Shown here: positions 42,070 through 50,320 of the stretch, one piece after another | How the letters are laid out: every line of letters starts with the position of its first letter | How positions within the stretch are numbered: position 1 is the stretch's first letter | Source: an uncultured Hungatella sp. | Lineage (GTDB): Bacteria > Bacillota > Clostridia > Lachnospirales > Lachnospiraceae | DNA: 64,000 nucleotides | Direction: 5' to 3' | NCBI GenBank assembly: GCA_910577935.1 | Contig: CAJTOT010000014.1 | Span: 1 to 64,000 of the forward strand | Position numbers and translations under genes: made by a program | The notes under the pieces: model-generated | Seen by the model: only the letters and a program-made list of their open reading frames with translations | Told to the model about the DNA's origin: nothing | Databases searched by the model: none

Positions 42070-42294
42070 ATGATCACCCAGGAAATGATCGACAGGATCA
42101 ACCAGCTGTACCACAAATCCCAGGATGTGGGGCTGACCCAGGAGGAAAAGCTGGAGCAGAAGGAGCTGCGCCAGGAATATATTCAGACTATACGGACCAA
42201 CATGCGCGCCAACTTAAACAGCATCTCCATACAGGAGGCGGACGGGACCATCACGGATCTCGGAAAGAAATACGGCGGCGTGAAGACAGAGTAG
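42070..42294 (+). CDS. DUF896 protein (YnzC-like)
   Basis: A 74-residue helical protein: MIDRINQLYHKSQDVGLTQEEKLEQKELRQEYI is the DUF896 helical hairpin, with the conserved IR..MRANL following. The Bacillus homologue YnzC accompanies the SOS gene yneA; its role is unclear. It is inserted between proB and proA (10 and 34 bp gaps), so probably in the same transcript. TAGGAGG is upstream. Confidence 0.88.
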   Translation: MITQEMIDRINQLYHKSQDVGLTQEEKLEQKELRQEYIQTIRTNMRANLNSISIQEADGTITDLGKKYGGVKTE

Positions 42295-42328
42295 GGCTCT
42301 GAACTGAAATAAGGCGGAGGTATGCGGC

Positions 42329-43576
42329 ATGACAAATTTAGAAGACATGGGGAAGAGGGCCAGGGAGGCATCCCGCGCCCTGGGCCGTCTGGGGACGGCG
42401 AAGAAGGAGCAGGGGCTCAAGGCAGCAGCCAAAGCCCTCATGGACGGAAAAGAGGAGATTCTGGCAGCCAACAGGCAGGATGTGGATGCGGCCGTCAAAA
42501 AGGGGATGGCTCCGGGACTGGTGGACCGGCTCATGTTAGATGAAGAGCGGATTCAGGCTATGGCAGACGGGCTTATGCAGGTGGCGGCGCTGGAGGACCC
42601 TGTAGGGGAAGTGCTGTCCATGAAGCCCAGGCCCAATGGTCTTCTCATCGGGGAGAAGCGGGTTCCCCTGGGAGTCGTGGGCATGATCTACGAGGCCAGG
42701 CCCAACGTGACGGCAGACGCCTTCGGGCTGTGCTTCAAGACGGGAAACGCGGTGATTTTAAAGGGCGGAAGCGACGCCCTCAGCTCAAACAAGGCCGTGG
42801 CGGCCTGTCTGAGGAGGGGGCTTGAGACAGAGGGGCTTCCCGGAAGCGCCCTCCAGCTCATCGAGGACACGGACAGGGAGACCACAAAAAAATTTATGAC
42901 TATGAACCAGTACCTAGACGTGCTGATCCCCAGAGGCGGGGCAGGGCTGATACAGGCGGTGGTGGAGAACAGCACCGTGCCGGTTATCGAGACGGGGACG
43001 GGAAACTGCCATATATACGTGGACGAATCCGCAGATATCCAGATGGCCCTGGACATCGTCTACAATGCCAAGACCCAGAGAATCGGCGTGTGCAACGCCT
43101 GCGAGTCCCTTGTGGTTCACAGGAAAGCAGCCGGGGAGTTTCTTCCCGGGCTCAAGGAAGTTTTAGATAAGAAACAGGTGGAGATCAGGGCGGATGAGGA
43201 GGCCAGGAGGATTGTGCCGGAGTTTTCCGCCGCCGCAGAGGAGGACTGGGGAAAAGAATATTTAGATTACATCATCTCCGTGAAGACCGTGGGCTCTCTG
43301 GAGGAGGCCATCAGGCACATCAACCGGTACAACACCAGACACTCCGAGGCTATCATCACATCAGATTACGCCAATGCCCTGAAATTTCTGGAGGAAATCG
43401 ACGCGGCGGCTGTCTACGTCAACGCCTCCACCAGATTCACCGACGGCTATGAGTTCGGATTCGGGGCGGAGATCGGGATCAGCACCCAGAAGCTTCACGC
43501 CAGAGGGCCTATGGGCCTCAAGGCGCTGACCACCACCAAGTATATAATCTTCGGAGACGGCCAGGTGAGGCCGTGA
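42329..43576 (+). CDS. proA: Gamma-glutamyl phosphate reductase
   Basis: A 415-residue aldehyde-dehydrogenase-fold enzyme reducing gamma-glutamyl phosphate to glutamate semialdehyde with NADPH. Signatures: VPLGVVGMIYEARPNVTADA, ILKGGSDALSSN, RIGVCNACESLVVH (catalytic Cys near residue 258) and the C-terminal GFGAEIGISTQKLHARGPMGL. The start follows GGCGGAGGT. The pathway continues spontaneously to pyrroline-5-carboxylate; proC is not in the window. Confidence 0.97.
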   Translation: MTNLEDMGKRAREASRALGRLGTAKKEQGLKAAAKALMDGKEEILAANRQDVDAAVKKGMAPGLVDRLMLDEERIQAMADGLMQVAALEDPVGEVLSMKPRPNGLLIGEKRVPLGVVGMIYEARPNVTADAFGLCFKTGNAVILKGGSDALSSNKAVAACLRRGLETEGLPGSALQLIEDTDRETTKKFMTMNQYLDVLIPRGGAGLIQAVVENSTVPVIETGTGNCHIYVDESADIQMALDIVYNAKTQRIGVCNACESLVVHRKAAGEFLPGLKEVLDKKQVEIRADEEARRIVPEFSAAAEEDWGKEYLDYIISVKTVGSLEEAIRHINRYNTRHSEAIITSDYANALKFLEEIDAAAVYVNASTRFTDGYEFGFGAEIGISTQKLHARGPMGLKALTTTKYIIFGDGQVRP

Positions 43577-43596
43577 CAGACAGGGAGGGAGAGAGC

Positions 43597-44574
43597 GTGG
43601 ACCAGGAATCACAGACAAAGGAGAAACCCTGCGGCTCCTGCGGGGGAACGCTGGTGCGTATCAACTCCTACGAGTACCAGTGCAGCTCCTGCGGGAGAAA
43701 GTATTACGTGTCCGCCAACAGGCTTCACAAGGTCTCTGTCCGCATGTCGGCAGGGAGAATCATCATGCTGTGCATCGCGGCGGCTATTGTGGTCGGCGGG
43801 ATGTCCGTGGCAGGATACCAGTTCTACACAGGGCGCCTGGTGGCATCCGCCAGCCGGTTCAGCGTGGTGTTCCGGGACTTTGTCATGGAAGTCTATGAGA
43901 AGCCGGCGTCAGATATCAGCGAGGAGGATCTGAGCCGGATAAAATATCTGCGGATCGAAAAGGACAAGGACTATCTGTTTACATACAGCTTTGAAGATAT
44001 TTACGATTATCAGGATCCGGCAGGCTATGAGAAAACCCTGGGCGTGGTCAGCGTGGATGGGAAGAAGGAAGACTTTTCACCCTCCAATGTCCAGTATTTT
44101 ACAGGGTTGACCAGGCTGGAGCTGTACACGGAGGCGTGGCAGAATTACACCCTTCCCGAGGACAACGTCCTGCGCTATCTCATCTGCACAGACGGCCTGT
44201 CCCGGTACGGGACGCCGGAGTTTTTCAAAAATGTGAATAAGGAGACTCTGGAGGAGGTCCTTATCCTCAAGGCGGAAAAGCTGGAAGATTTTTCCTTTAT
44301 GGAGGATCTTCAGGGCATAAAGGGGTTTCTCCTGGAGGAGGCGGCACTGAAAAACACAGATATGTTCCAGGGGTTTGACAGGCTGGAGCAGCTTGTGCTG
44401 TTCCACGTGGAGATGAAGGAGGAGGACACCTTCCGATTGGTGGAGGAACTCCTGTCCCTCCCCTCCCTGAAGCGGTTTGCCATATCTGGAAAGACTGCTT
44501 GGTACATCACGGACGAGCAGTGGGAGCAGCTTGAGCAGACCTACGGGGACAGAGTCGCGATGGTCCGGGAGTAA
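43597..44574 (+). CDS. Zinc-ribbon / transmembrane / LRR-like protein (paralogue 1)
   Basis: A 325-residue protein of unknown function. N-terminal zinc ribbon PCGSCGG .. QCSSCGRKYYV (two CxxC knuckles), then one membrane helix (IIMLCIAAAIVVGGMSVAGY). The extracytoplasmic part has leucine-rich-repeat-like units (VLRYLICTDGL, LEEVLILKAEKLEDFSFMEDL, LEQLVLFHVEM, LPSLKRFAISG). GTG at 43597 with GGGAGGGA upstream is preferred; the frame also opens at GTG 43573, overlapping proA. It shares its layout and DIS..DL..IKYL region with the next gene, indicating duplication. Confidence 0.65.
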   Translation: MDQESQTKEKPCGSCGGTLVRINSYEYQCSSCGRKYYVSANRLHKVSVRMSAGRIIMLCIAAAIVVGGMSVAGYQFYTGRLVASASRFSVVFRDFVMEVYEKPASDISEEDLSRIKYLRIEKDKDYLFTYSFEDIYDYQDPAGYEKTLGVVSVDGKKEDFSPSNVQYFTGLTRLELYTEAWQNYTLPEDNVLRYLICTDGLSRYGTPEFFKNVNKETLEEVLILKAEKLEDFSFMEDLQGIKGFLLEEAALKNTDMFQGFDRLEQLVLFHVEMKEEDTFRLVEELLSLPSLKRFAISGKTAWYITDEQWEQLEQTYGDRVAMVRE

Positions 44575-44619
44575 ACAGGCGGTCAGCCTGCTATAACATA
44601 CAAGGAGGAGACAAAGGAC

Positions 44620-46410
44620 ATGAAGGTTCAGAGAGGGAAGGGCCGGGAAGATGACAGCTACACCATCAAGACCTCCGCGTTCAACGAAAAGCCGGAGCTG
44701 ATGGGGCTGGAGTGCAGAAACTGCGGAGGCGTTCTGGAGCTGACAGACAGGACTCACGCGGTCTGTCCTTACTGCGGCCAGAAATACCTCATCGACGAGG
44801 CCAAGGGGACGGTCATCAACATCCAGGTGGACTACAGCGGGAACAACGAGATGCGCCAGGCGGTGAACAGCGCCAGGAACGCCCTGATCATCTTTCTGTC
44901 GGTGGCGGCGGTTCTGGTGGTCATTATCCTGGGCTTCAATATCGCCGCGAAAAAGTCGGTGTTCTCCAGCTCCGACTCGGATCTTCCCGGAGGACAGCTT
45001 CTGCAGCTGTTTTTTACGGACATATTCGGGAAGGAGTACAAGGACATCACCGCCCAGGAGCTGGCGGGCATCCGCTACATCAAATGTTCTTATGAGAATG
45101 AGAAGGGAGAGAGCTTTAACTCCATCGCATACAGCTTCACGGACTACAAGGACTGTGAAAGCGAGGAAGAATTTCAGGATACCATAGAGACATGGACTTA
45201 CCGGACCAAGCAGGTGACCTGGCCTTCTGATTACACCATGCTCACAGGCCTGACGAGAATCGACACCACGGACAGCGTGTGGATGTCTATGAGAACCTTC
45301 TCCCCGGACAACCACATCACCTGCGTGGACACGGACGACAGACTGGACACTGTGGCCTCATTGCTGAATCCGGAGCAGATTGAAGTCCTGCACATCGGAA
45401 CCATGGGAAATAACCTGGACGATATCGGACAGTTTAAAAATCTTACAGAGCTGGAGGTGGACACCAATATCTCCAGCAGGGCCGTGGATCTGACCGGCCT
45501 TGGAGAGTGCGGGAAGCTAAAGCGGCTGCGGCTGCGGTGCGGAGAATCCTACACGGGGCTTGAGGGACTTGAGAAGCTGTCGGGGCTGGAGAGCCTCTCC
45601 ATCGACAAGGTGGAGCTTGGGGACTGTACATTTCTGGAAAACATGCCTCTGCTCAGGGAGCTTTCCGTGTACACCGGAGAAGACCCGGATCTCTCCGTCC
45701 TGGAAAAACTTCCGAATTTGAGAAAGGTGGATTTCCTGGACAGCAATTATATCCCCGTGGAGGAGCTGGCGAAGCTGGGGCAGCTGGAGGAGCTGACCAT
45801 CGCCGTCAACGAGGCGGAATCCCTGTCGGTCCTCGCCGCCATGGAGAGCCTGAGATATCTGGATCTTCACATGTCCATCAATGAGTACCAGGTCCCTGTG
45901 GACGTGTCCCCCCTGGCAGGCCTTGTAAATCTGGAATACCTGTACATGGATAATTTCTGGGGCTCGGACATTATAGGGATTGAGCCGGTTCTGCAGCTGC
46001 CGGTCCTCAAGGTGTTCCGGTGGGGAGATCGTTTTTCTACGGAGTCCAGCATTTTTATAAACCCGATTCTTGTGACAGACAACCAGGCGCTGGAGGAGAT
46101 CGGCTTCCTCAACTGCATCCCCAGGGATTTGGAGACGGGAGAGGAGCTGGGTTTCGCCTTTCTCTCCTGCTATCCAGGCGTGAAGCGCCTTTATCTGGAC
46201 GGATGTGAGCTGACAGACATCTCCTTTGTGGCAGATTTGCAGGATCTGAGGAGGTGCAGCCTCCAGGACAACAAGATCAGCGATCTGTCCCCCCTGACTG
46301 CCTGCAAAAAGCTGGAGCTGATCTCCGTGGACGCCCAGGCGGCGGCAGGAACCCGGTTTCCCGGAGACGTGACGGTGAATACAGAGAGCTATATTACCAT
46401 CTACGAGTGA
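44620..46410 (+). CDS. Zinc-ribbon / transmembrane / leucine-rich-repeat protein (paralogue 2)
   Basis: A 596-residue protein. Zinc ribbon LECRNCGG .. AVCPYCGQKYLID at residues ~31-58, one membrane helix at ~86-108 (NALIIFLSVAAVLVVIILGF). A long ectodomain has an N-terminal DITAQELAGIRYIK region and then about ten leucine-rich repeats (IEVLHIGTMGNNLDDIGQFKNL, LKRLRLRCGESYTGLEGLEKL, DLSVLEKLPNLRKVDFL, and the internalin-like LTDISFVADLQDLRRCSLQDNKISDLSPLTAC). GGAGG precedes the ATG. It should sense or bind something outside the membrane; the cytosolic zinc ribbon could pass a signal. Function unknown. Confidence 0.72.
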   Translation: MKVQRGKGREDDSYTIKTSAFNEKPELMGLECRNCGGVLELTDRTHAVCPYCGQKYLIDEAKGTVINIQVDYSGNNEMRQAVNSARNALIIFLSVAAVLVVIILGFNIAAKKSVFSSSDSDLPGGQLLQLFFTDIFGKEYKDITAQELAGIRYIKCSYENEKGESFNSIAYSFTDYKDCESEEEFQDTIETWTYRTKQVTWPSDYTMLTGLTRIDTTDSVWMSMRTFSPDNHITCVDTDDRLDTVASLLNPEQIEVLHIGTMGNNLDDIGQFKNLTELEVDTNISSRAVDLTGLGECGKLKRLRLRCGESYTGLEGLEKLSGLESLSIDKVELGDCTFLENMPLLRELSVYTGEDPDLSVLEKLPNLRKVDFLDSNYIPVEELAKLGQLEELTIAVNEAESLSVLAAMESLRYLDLHMSINEYQVPVDVSPLAGLVNLEYLYMDNFWGSDIIGIEPVLQLPVLKVFRWGDRFSTESSIFINPILVTDNQALEEIGFLNCIPRDLETGEELGFAFLSCYPGVKRLYLDGCELTDISFVADLQDLRRCSLQDNKISDLSPLTACKKLELISVDAQAAAGTRFPGDVTVNTESYITIYE

Positions 46411-46418
46411 GAAAATGA

Positions 46419-46447
46419 TTTACATCAGTTTATTAATTTTATATAAT
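46419..46447 (+). promoter_or_regulatory. Promoter for candidate small RNA
   Basis: TTTACA (46419-46424), 17-bp spacer, TATAAT (46442-46447), immediately after the LRR gene stop. Transcription would start near 46454. Confidence 0.65.
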
Positions 46448-46453
46448 GATGTT

Positions 46454-46570
46454 GGAGGCAAAAGGTATTTTGCCCCCTGATGCCCGCGGATTGTTCCGCA
46501 CTACGTGCTCTTACAATCCTAAAAACATGAAAAATCCGCCCTGTCGGGCTGCTTTTTCATGTTTTTACGG
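46454..46570 (+). ncRNA. Candidate small structured RNA (~115 nt)
   Basis: A near-consensus promoter is followed by three well-formed hairpins and no credible ORF. Hairpin 1: GGCAAAA (46457-46463) / TTTTGCC (46468-46474). Hairpin 2: GGATTGT (46488-46494) / ACAATCC (46513-46519) with inner GCAC / GTGC. Hairpin 3: a perfect 14-bp A/T-rich stem 46521-46534 / 46553-46566 with an inner GCCC / GGGC, ending in TTTTT as a terminator. It could instead be the 3' end of the LRR operon or a leader, but the ftsA-like gene has its own promoter downstream. No known family recognised. Confidence 0.5.
46521..46566. terminator. Strong, probably bidirectional terminator
   Basis: 14-bp perfect stem AAAAACATGAAAAA (46521-46534) / TTTTTCATGTTTTT (46553-46566); the apical part has GCCC / GGGC. 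A-tract and T-tract sides allow termination in either direction. Confidence 0.8.
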
Positions 46571-46579
46571 GTTCCAAAG

Positions 46580-46612
46580 TCATGTATTGACATGCAGGCA
46601 TGTCATACATGA
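46580..46612. promoter_or_regulatory. Long imperfect palindrome, putative operator of the ftsA-like gene
   Basis: TCATGTATTGACATGC (46580-46595), AG, GCATGTCATACATGA (46598-46612): 15 pairs with one bulged base. It overlaps the -35 of the promoter at 46609-46637 and so is well placed to control it. Confidence 0.55.
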
Positions 46613-46637
46613 CCTTTTAACCCCGGCATCATATAAT
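46609..46637 (+). promoter_or_regulatory. Promoter for the ftsA-like gene
   Basis: ATGACC (46609-46614), 17-bp spacer, TATAAT (46632-46637). The -35 is weak and lies within the palindrome at 46580-46612. TTGACA at 46587 has no -10 at proper spacing. Confidence 0.55.
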
Positions 46638-46703
46638 ACCAAACAGCGAAGACGGCAGCGTGGCTGTCTGAAAGCAATAATCATGCAGAAGGAGCAGGGG
46701 TGT

Positions 46704-49025
46704 ATGGCTAGACCACAAGTGAAAAAAACGCAGGTTTCCAGAAAGGCAAAGGTTCCCGCGCAGGCGAAGCTTCCCATGAGGGAGCAGGACAACGAAGTCG
46801 TGTTTGCCATGGATATCGGAACCAGAAGCATCATCGGCATGGTAGGGGTTGTCCAGGAGGGCAAGGTCAACATCATTGCGGTGGAGAGGGAGGAGCATGC
46901 CCAGAGAGCCATGATCGACGGGCAGATCGAGAATATAGAGAAGGTTTCGACTCTTGCCGGCAAAGTGAAGAAGCGGCTGGAGGACAAAACCCATATCAGG
47001 CTGTCCCGAGTCTGTGTGGCCGCCGCGGGGCGGGCTCTGCGGACCAAGAGGGCCGACTACGAGATGGAGCTTCCCGGAACCCAGCTGATCGACGACGAGA
47101 TCATCAGCCGTCTGGAGGCGGGCGCCATCACCAGGGCGGAGGAGGCGTTCGACGCGGAGAAGGAGTCGGCGGAGGATTCCAGGCGCTTTTATCTGGTGGG
47201 CTACACGGTGTGCCAGTATTATCTGGACAAATATATGATATCCAACTTAAAAGACCACAGAGGGCGCGAGATCAAGGTGGACCTTATCGCCACCTTTCTG
47301 CCCAGCGAGGTGGTGGAGAGCCTCTATACCACCATGAACAAGATCGGCCTTGAAGTGGCCAGCCTGACTCTGGAGCCCATTGCCGCCATCAACGCGGCTA
47401 TTCCTGAAAATATCAGGCTTCTGAACCTGGTGCTTGTGGATATCGGGGCGGGAACCTCGGATATCGCTGCATGCACCAGCGGAAGCGTCACCGGCTACAC
47501 CATGGCCACCATGGCGGGGGACGAGGTCACGGAGACGATTATGAAGCAGTATCTGGTGGATTTTTCCACAGCCGAGACCATAAAGGCCCAGCTGAACCTC
47601 CAGGAGGAGATACGGTTCGCCAATATTCTGGGTATAGAGCAGATCCTGCCCAGAACCGAGGTGGCAGGGTGCATCAGGGGCACGGTGGAGGCCCTTTCCA
47701 AGGAGATTGCGGACAAGGTGGTGGAGATCAACGGGACGGCTCCCTCGGCCCTGTTTCTGGCAGGAGGAGGAAGCAAGCTGGCGGGGCTTAAGGACGGCAT
47801 CACCGACGCCCTGGGCATGGACGCCAGCCGTGTGGCCATTGCGGGAAATTATTTCCGTACCAACGCATTTTCGGAGGAATATGATTTAAACAATCCGGAG
47901 TACGCCACTCCCCTGGGGATAGCCGTGTCCTCCGGTCTCAACATGATCAATGACAGCTTCCGGGTGACCCTAAACGGCCGCCCGGCCAAGCTCTTCAGAA
48001 GCGGAACCTTCACGGCGCTGAACCTGCTGATGATGAACGGGTATAATTTCAGAGACATCGTGGGCCGGGCAGGCATGAACCTGACCGTGACTGTCAACGG
48101 GCAGAGGAAGGTGTTCTACGGGATGGCGTCGGAGCCGGCCTCCCTCCTGATCAACCAGAAGGAGGGGAAACTTTCCGACGTGATCCACGCGGGAGACTTT
48201 ATCGATTTTGTCCCGGCGGTTCAGGGCAGGGATGCCAAGGCCTGTCTGGGGGACATCGACGGAGTGACGCCCCGGGCGGACGTGACGCTCAACGGGATGC
48301 AGGCCTCTCTGAAGACCTATCTGAAAAGCGGCGACGTGATCATCGTAAAGAGGGAAGAAGAGGAGAACAGGGCAGAGGAAGAACCGGAGGGAGCCCAGAA
48401 GCAGGCAGAGGCGCCGGAGCCGCCCCTTTCGTCGGATAGCCGCAGCGCGCTCCCGTCGGACGGCGGAAGCGTGATGTCTGCGCTGTCGGATGGCCGCAGC
48501 GTGTTCCCGTCAGACGGCGGAAGCGGGATGCTCCGGGCAGGGAATGAGGACAAGACGTCCGGGACAGGCAGCGGAAGCGGGACATCTGTGCCGGGGAACG
48601 ACAGCGGCGCGCCGGTGACGGACAGTGACAGCAGGATATTCCAGGCAGGGAACGAGAGTGAAGAATCCGGGGCGGGCAGCGAAACATCCCCGGCGTCCGA
48701 TGACGGCGGCCTCTCTCCCGCAGATGCCAAAGACAGTCCGGAAGCCCAGGCTCCTGGGGCCTTGGAGGCGGAAGGGAGGCCGGCGGAGGAAATCGTGCCG
48801 GAGAGAGAGACCGTGCTGTTCCAGCTGAACGATGCTCCCCTGCGCCTCCCCAAAAAAGAAGATGGACGCCCCTATTATCTCATGGATCTGATCCAGTACG
48901 CAGGCATTGACTTAGAGCATCCCAAGGGCACAGTGATCTTGAAGGTCAACCAGGAGATCGGGAGATTTCAGCAGGTTCTGCGGGCGGGGGACAGAATCTA
49001 TATCCAGGAAGAGGAGAGACAGTAA
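46704..49025 (+). CDS. FtsA-like (actin-fold) ATPase with C-terminal extension
   Basis: A 773-residue protein. Residues ~30-400 show the FtsA/PilM actin fold: VVFAMDIGTRSIIGMVG (phosphate 1), LVLVDIGAGTSDIA (phosphate 2) and LFLAGGGSKLAGL (adenosine). A domain with VTVNGQRKVFYG and ADVTLNGMQASLKTYLKSGD follows, then a Ser/Gly/Asp-rich linker (~570-705) with tandem repeats, and a C-terminal ubiquitin-like segment (LRLPKKEDGRPYYLMDLIQYAGI, LRAGDRIYIQEEE). Classical FtsA is ~420 residues and next to ftsZ, so this is the long clostridial variant of unclear role. AAGGAG is 9 nt before ATG 46704. Confidence 0.75.
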   Translation: MARPQVKKTQVSRKAKVPAQAKLPMREQDNEVVFAMDIGTRSIIGMVGVVQEGKVNIIAVEREEHAQRAMIDGQIENIEKVSTLAGKVKKRLEDKTHIRLSRVCVAAAGRALRTKRADYEMELPGTQLIDDEIISRLEAGAITRAEEAFDAEKESAEDSRRFYLVGYTVCQYYLDKYMISNLKDHRGREIKVDLIATFLPSEVVESLYTTMNKIGLEVASLTLEPIAAINAAIPENIRLLNLVLVDIGAGTSDIAACTSGSVTGYTMATMAGDEVTETIMKQYLVDFSTAETIKAQLNLQEEIRFANILGIEQILPRTEVAGCIRGTVEALSKEIADKVVEINGTAPSALFLAGGGSKLAGLKDGITDALGMDASRVAIAGNYFRTNAFSEEYDLNNPEYATPLGIAVSSGLNMINDSFRVTLNGRPAKLFRSGTFTALNLLMMNGYNFRDIVGRAGMNLTVTVNGQRKVFYGMASEPASLLINQKEGKLSDVIHAGDFIDFVPAVQGRDAKACLGDIDGVTPRADVTLNGMQASLKTYLKSGDVIIVKREEEENRAEEEPEGAQKQAEAPEPPLSSDSRSALPSDGGSVMSALSDGRSVFPSDGGSGMLRAGNEDKTSGTGSGSGTSVPGNDSGAPVTDSDSRIFQAGNESEESGAGSETSPASDDGGLSPADAKDSPEAQAPGALEAEGRPAEEIVPERETVLFQLNDAPLRLPKKEDGRPYYLMDLIQYAGIDLEHPKGTVILKVNQEIGRFQQVLRAGDRIYIQEEERQ
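48432..48539 (+). repeat. Two tandem 54-bp coding repeats in the FtsA-like linker
   Basis: Units starting TCGGATAGCCGCAGCG at 48432 and TCGGATGGCCGCAGCG at 48486 encode SDSRSALPSDGGSVMSAL and SDGRSVFPSDGGSGMLRA. Weaker related motifs (AGNEDKTSG, AGNESEESG) follow. This is probably a slippage- or recombination-prone, length-variable linker. Confidence 0.7.
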
Positions 49026-49030
49026 TTATT

Positions 49031-49054
49031 TCTCAATAATTAGATTTATTGAGA
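49031..49054. repeat. AT-rich inverted repeat before malic enzyme
   Basis: TCTCAATAA (49031-49039) / TTATTGAGA (49046-49054), perfect 9-bp arms, 6-nt loop, no T-run. It could be an operator or a weak terminator of the ftsA-like gene. The 119-bp gap shows no clear -35/-10 pair. Confidence 0.45.
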
Positions 49055-49143
49055 GAAGTAACGATTCTTCTGGTCCGGGGAGGGGCTTTTGGGGATATTC
49101 TTACAGGAGATAATGATTCGTCGACGAGAAGGAGGAAGATGCC

Positions 49144-50319
49144 ATGAACTATTATGAAGAGGCGCTTAAGATGCACGAGGAGCACAGAGGCAAGATTCAG
49201 GTGGTGAGCAAGGTAAAGCTGGAGAACCGGGATGATCTGAGCACTGCCTACACGCCGGGGGTGGCACAGCCCTGCAAGGAGATCGCCAGGGATAAGAAAA
49301 ACGTCTACAAATACACGGCAAAGAGCAATCTTGTAGCCGTGGTATCCGACGGGACGGCGGTTCTGGGGCTGGGCAGCATCGGGGCTGAGGCCGCTATCCC
49401 GGTTATGGAGGGAAAGTCCATCCTGTTTAAACAGTTCGGAGGCGTGGACGCATTTCCCATCTGCCTGGATACCAAGGACACGGAGGAGATTATCAAGGCG
49501 GTGAAGCAGATCGCCCCGGTGTTCGGAGGCATCAACTTGGAGGACATCGCCTCCCCCAAGTGCTTTGAGATCGAGCGGCGGCTGGAGGAGGAGCTGGATA
49601 TCCCCGTATTTCACGATGACCAGCACGGCACGGCCATTGTGGTGACGGCGGCCCTGCTCAACGCCCTGAAGGTGGTGGGCAAAAGGCTTGACGAGATTAA
49701 AGTGGTGCTCAACGGACCAGGCTCTGCCGGAACCGCCATCATCAAGATGATGCTGACCGCAGGGGTGAAGCACATCATCGCCTGTGACGAGAACGGCATC
49801 CTCTACAAGGACAGAGGCGTGGGAATCGTGGATCACAAGAAGATGCTGTGTGACATAACCAACCTGGAAGATATGAGAGGAACCCTGGCAGATGCCCTGG
49901 CGGGAGCCGATGTGTTTGTAGGCGTGTCCGTGGGCGGGGTTTTAAAGACAGAGATGATAAAGGCCATGAACCCAGACCCCATAGTGTTTGCCATGGCAAA
50001 CCCGGTTCCGGAGATCATGTACGACGAGGCCATGGAGGCAGGCGTGAAGGTCATGGGGACAGGCCGATCCGATTTCCCTAACCAGATCAACAACGTGCTG
50101 GCGTTTCCGGGGATTTTCCGGGGAGCCCTGGACGCGGGCGCCAGGGACATTAACTACGAGATGAAGCTGGCGGCGGCCAGGGCCATCGCCGAGCTGGTGG
50201 AGCCGGAGAAGCTGTGCGCGGAGTATATTATCCCCTCAGCCCTCGACCCGCGGGTGGCAGAGCATGTGGCCCGGCGGGTCGGGGAGGCGGCAGAGGCGTC
50301 GGGGGCCGTGAGAAAGTAA
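49144..50319 (+). CDS. NAD(P)-dependent malic enzyme
   Basis: A 391-residue bacterial short-form malic enzyme converting malate to pyruvate + CO2. DLSTAYTPGVAQPC holds the catalytic Tyr, AKSNLVAVVSDGTAVLGLG the Lys region, FHDDQHGTA the metal-binding Asp pair, and VVLNGPGSAGTA the dinucleotide-binding loop. FAMANPVPEI and GRSDFPNQINN complete the family core. Cofactor choice is not settled by sequence; NAD is usual in Clostridia. GAAGGAGGA precedes the ATG. It is convergent with lysR, whose stop is 2 bp away, with no terminator between. Confidence 0.93.
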   Translation: MNYYEEALKMHEEHRGKIQVVSKVKLENRDDLSTAYTPGVAQPCKEIARDKKNVYKYTAKSNLVAVVSDGTAVLGLGSIGAEAAIPVMEGKSILFKQFGGVDAFPICLDTKDTEEIIKAVKQIAPVFGGINLEDIASPKCFEIERRLEEELDIPVFHDDQHGTAIVVTAALLNALKVVGKRLDEIKVVLNGPGSAGTAIIKMMLTAGVKHIIACDENGILYKDRGVGIVDHKKMLCDITNLEDMRGTLADALAGADVFVGVSVGGVLKTEMIKAMNPDPIVFAMANPVPEIMYDEAMEAGVKVMGTGRSDFPNQINNVLAFPGIFRGALDAGARDINYEMKLAAARAIAELVEPEKLCAEYIIPSALDPRVAEHVARRVGEAAEASGAVRK

Positions 50320-50320
50320 C

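Noticed and set aside
44077..45315. 412-codon minus-strand frame across the two LRR genes
   Set aside because: Spans two plus-strand genes with clear zinc-ribbon, membrane and LRR structure; its composition is that of a complementary-strand shadow.
46587..46615. TTGACA at 46587 as the -35 of the ftsA-like promoter
   Set aside because: No acceptable -10 at 16-18 bp; the TATAAT at 46632 pairs better with ATGACC at 46609.
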